Origin: Cutaneotrichosporon cavernicola
Taxonomy: Eukaryota > Basidiomycota > Tremellomycetes > Trichosporonales > Trichosporonaceae
NCBI RefSeq assembly: GCF_030864355.1
Contig: NC_083395.1
Coordinates: 620,001 to 684,000, forward strand
Direction of reading: 5' to 3'
DNA length: 64,000 bases
This document shows positions 61,849-64,000 of the stretch, piece after piece; the stretch's first letter is position 1; each line of letters starts with the position of its first letter. The translations under genes and the position numbers were made by a program. Below the pieces are notes generated by a model. That model was not told the DNA's origin and made no database searches. It saw only the letters and a list, made by a program, of their open reading frames with translations.

Positions 61849-62796
61849 TATGGGCGGAGGACAAGAGGTCAAAATGTGGTCATTTGTACGGGCGTGCAGG
61901 CGCGAGTGCAGGACGGCCTCTTCTTGATTGTGTTTGACTTGACGATAGCGTATATGTGTGCATGCATAGTAGACATGGCTTGTTTGATGAACTTTTTGCC
62001 AGGGACGGGGAAATGTTGCATGCAACGTGAACGGATGAGGGCGATGACCGTGTCGTCTGTTCTTTTGTGCATTCTGGCACGAACGATTCCAACGGACTGC
62101 CTCACATACAATGTGAAGCCACGTCTCGGCCCCACTTGCGCCAGGGATTCGAGAGACCAAGCCCATTTAATGGTTCGGTAAGTGGAACTCGTGGGCGAAA
62201 CTTGCTCCTCCGGCCTTTCGGCGCCAGTTGGTACCCTTATCAACGCCGCCTCATCTCGAGGGCATTAATCTCCGCAGATGTCACAAGCTCGGAATCACTT
62301 GGGACCGGTGGGGAGCCCTTGGCCAAAATGACGATAGTGTGGGCGATCTTGGATCGTTCTGTACAAAGCTGGTGGTAGACCCAACATCTGCACTGGTCAG
62401 CAACCTAGTCCAGAGTGCTGTGAGTGTCATACAGAGGTCCCAGGATCGTTCAGTTCGAAGTAGACAACGTCAAGTCGACAAGTGGGACGCTCATCAACCG
62501 AGTGACAGGAATTGCGGTTTCCCAGAGTATATCAGCTGGTGTGCACTCTTGGGAAAATGCCAGTGACAGTGGACCTATACCTTGATGTTAGTGTTAGTGT
62601 GCGTCGCTCCTTTAGCCTCGTTTGACGCCTGACAACTGCCACCGTCATGGCCAGCTTTGACGAAAAGCTACACTGTAGAGTAAAGTGAGAGCCCCACCCG
62701 TCAGTCTAGATAGCGATCATACCACCAGTCAGCTTAAACAGTGATATGCATCTATGCCCAGTCGCGTCCACTCCATCTCCCAAGCTCAAGGTTATC
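61849..62796. other. Intergenic region between convergent chitin synthase and COA8-like genes
   Basis: About 950 bp, AT-richer than the genes. Only motif-free short frames were found. Nothing supported. Confidence 0.55.
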
Positions 62797-63751
62797 CTAT
62801 CCGCGCAGCCCCGCCCGCCACTGGGCAACATACACGCGCCCCTGGAGCTTGATCCCGTCCCACACATCGCGCCACCATGTGCGCACCCATGCCTCCTGTC
62901 GGCCACGTGTGCCGATCTGCCAGTCACGGTAGAACTGGGTCAGCGCTGCCTCGCGGCGCGCCTCGTCCTCAGGTGTTGGCGGGTCGCTGGCAGGTGGAAG
63001 ACGCGCGAGCCGCTCTTCGCGTTGGGCCTCAAAGTCGGCATTGTTTGCCGCCTGTGGTTAGCGAGCGGACGATATGGAGGCAGACGTTCAGGCAAGCTGG
63101 AGATGGCGGTGGGGAACTGTCCTGCGGCTGGGCCAGAGTGCAATCACGGAATACAGCCGGGAACAAAGGTAGCTCCACACCGTCGATTGATCTCTGGTCT
63201 CTCACAGCCAGTCACTGTCTCTAGCCGCACGGCGTACCGCTCCACGTCGAATTCGCCCTATCCAGCCTCGCTGCCTTCCTTCTGGGCGGCGCCACTCACC
63301 CAGAACCGGTGGTTCCCCATGTCCACGCGCTCGCGGTGCATTGTAAACGTGAGCTCGAGCTCATGCGCGCGCATCTGCGCGGCACTCCCCGCTGCCTCAG
63401 CCGGAAACTCGGCGGCCGAGTACGGCGAGTTTGACGGGCGACGACGACGCTTGGCGGCATACAGCACGGGACGGATGTTGGAGAGTGGGTCGGGGCTAGG
63501 GTCAGCGGAGATCGCAGCGACTGGGAAACGGTGGAGTGCGGGGTCGGGGACAGCACGAGGGAACCCGCAGATAGTGGCTGAGTCAAGCGGAGGAAGATGG
63601 AAGATGTGGTGACGACTTACGGCGCAACGAGGTCGGCGTCCCCTGTGTCGATGATCTGACGGCGGCGCGGTGTTGCCGGCTCGGCCGAGGTCGATGCCGA
63701 TGCGGTCGTGTATGCGCGCGCTAGCACAGCCGTCGTCCTCCTGCTTAACAT
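62797..63751 (-). CDS. COA8: Mitochondrial COA8/APOPT1-like cytochrome-oxidase assembly protein
   Basis: About 240 residues in four exons. The start at 63751 gives MLSRRTTAVLARAYTTASAS, a classic basic, hydroxylated mitochondrial presequence. The in-frame Met at 63877 would bury it behind 42 residues and lie 17 bp from the neighbouring gene. After DTGDADLVAP a spliced exon gives DPLSNIRPVLYAAKRRRRPS, corresponding to the N-x-RP-(I/V) motif of COA8 proteins. MHRERVDMGNHRFWV and, after an intron, ANNADFEAQREERLARLPPA follow. The C-terminal TQFYRDWQIGTRGRQEAWVR and TWWRDVWDGIKLQG match the conserved FY-(K/R)-(D/E) and aromatic segment of the family. The family protects complex IV assembly from oxidative damage. 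The match is by short motifs only. Confidence 0.7.
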
Positions 63752-63894
63752 GATGTATTGTGATCGGCCAACAGTGAGGTTGACACCTTGGACTTTAGTC
63801 CAGGCGGAATCCCGCTGTAGCGACCGTGGGAAAGTGGAGAACTGACCTCCACTACCAGAGTTCGAACGGTTGGACATTACAACATCGACACATC
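63752..63894. promoter_or_regulatory. Bidirectional promoter of two mitochondrial-protein genes
   Basis: Only 143 bp separate the divergent start codons of the COA8-like gene and the partial gene at the edge. Both products carry mitochondrial presequences, suggesting co-regulation. Confidence 0.55.
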
Positions 63895-64000
63895 ATGCTC
63901 TCAATACGGCTCGCGCGTCCACGATGCTCCACAGTACTTGTGCGGCGGGGTCTATCTACATCCTCCGTCCGTTCAATCGCCCAGCTCCGGCACGATCCCC
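63895..64000 (+). CDS. Partial gene: mitochondrially targeted protein (5' end only)
   Basis: An ATG at 63895 opens a frame that stays open to the window edge (35 codons). It starts MLSIRLARPRCSTVLVRRGL and continues STSSVRSIAQLRHDP, a typical Arg/Ser-rich presequence with no acidic residue until the end. The function is not visible because the body of the gene lies outside the window. Confidence 0.6.
   Translation, partial: MLSIRLARPRCSTVLVRRGLSTSSVRSIAQLRHDP

Overview
The window is fungal nuclear DNA. Nearly every gene is cut by many very short GT-AG introns (mostly 35-70 nt). Their acceptors usually follow a CTGAC/CTAAC-type branch site by only a few bases. Exons are GC-rich, and genes lie close together on both strands. 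This architecture, with a GC-rich RPS12, uL23, enolase and class I/II-type chitin synthase, points to a basidiomycete yeast of the Tremellomycetes. Trichosporonales (Trichosporon/Cutaneotrichosporon/Apiotrichum-like) is my best guess, but that is inference without a search.

Layout. 0.2-7.1 kb: a thioredoxin-fold-like ER membrane protein, a stomatin/band-7 protein, a DOPA 4,5-dioxygenase-like enzyme and a TKL/LISK-like kinase with a C-terminal C1-like zinc finger. 7.4-10.5 kb: RPS12, convergent with the GPI-anchor mannosyltransferase GPI10. 10.5-16.2 kb: a 5.7-kb gene-poor stretch with small repeats and a strong hairpin. 16.2-25.6 kb: a dense cluster holding arylamine N-acetyltransferase, a stand-alone LigD-type 3'-phosphoesterase protein, a SAM methyltransferase, the HIT protein HNT1, DDI1, a WRAP73-like WD40 protein and the GID8 subunit of the GID/CTLH ubiquitin ligase. 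26.4-27.8 kb: an unidentified multi-exon gene. 28.5-30.4 kb: TANGO2, convergent with uL23 (RPL25). 31.8-36.8 kb: a PP2C phosphatase and a long-chain acyl-CoA synthetase. 38.1-41.6 kb: a large DDT-WHIM-PHD chromatin protein. 42.4-50.0 kb: SUMO, CTP synthase, a membrane-anchored glycosyltransferase-like protein and a MYND-finger protein. 50.0-53.3 kb: gene-free. 53.3-61.8 kb: enolase, DNA polymerase delta subunit POLD3/Cdc27 and chitin synthase. 62.8-64.0 kb: a COA8-like mitochondrial protein, divergent from a second mitochondrially targeted protein that runs off the edge.

Most genes are housekeeping and no biosynthetic cluster is evident. Several pairs share short divergent promoters: DOPA dioxygenase/kinase, NAT/LigD-PE, methyltransferase/HNT1, WRAP73/GID8 and COA8/edge gene. 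The most unusual signals are in RNA processing. The enolase gene needs one AT-AC intron, one GC-AG intron and a 16-nt micro-exon. The PP2C gene has a first coding exon that is only the ATG. HNT1 appears to use an 8-nt micro-exon. All splice models were made by eye from frame continuity and family conservation; none is backed by transcripts.
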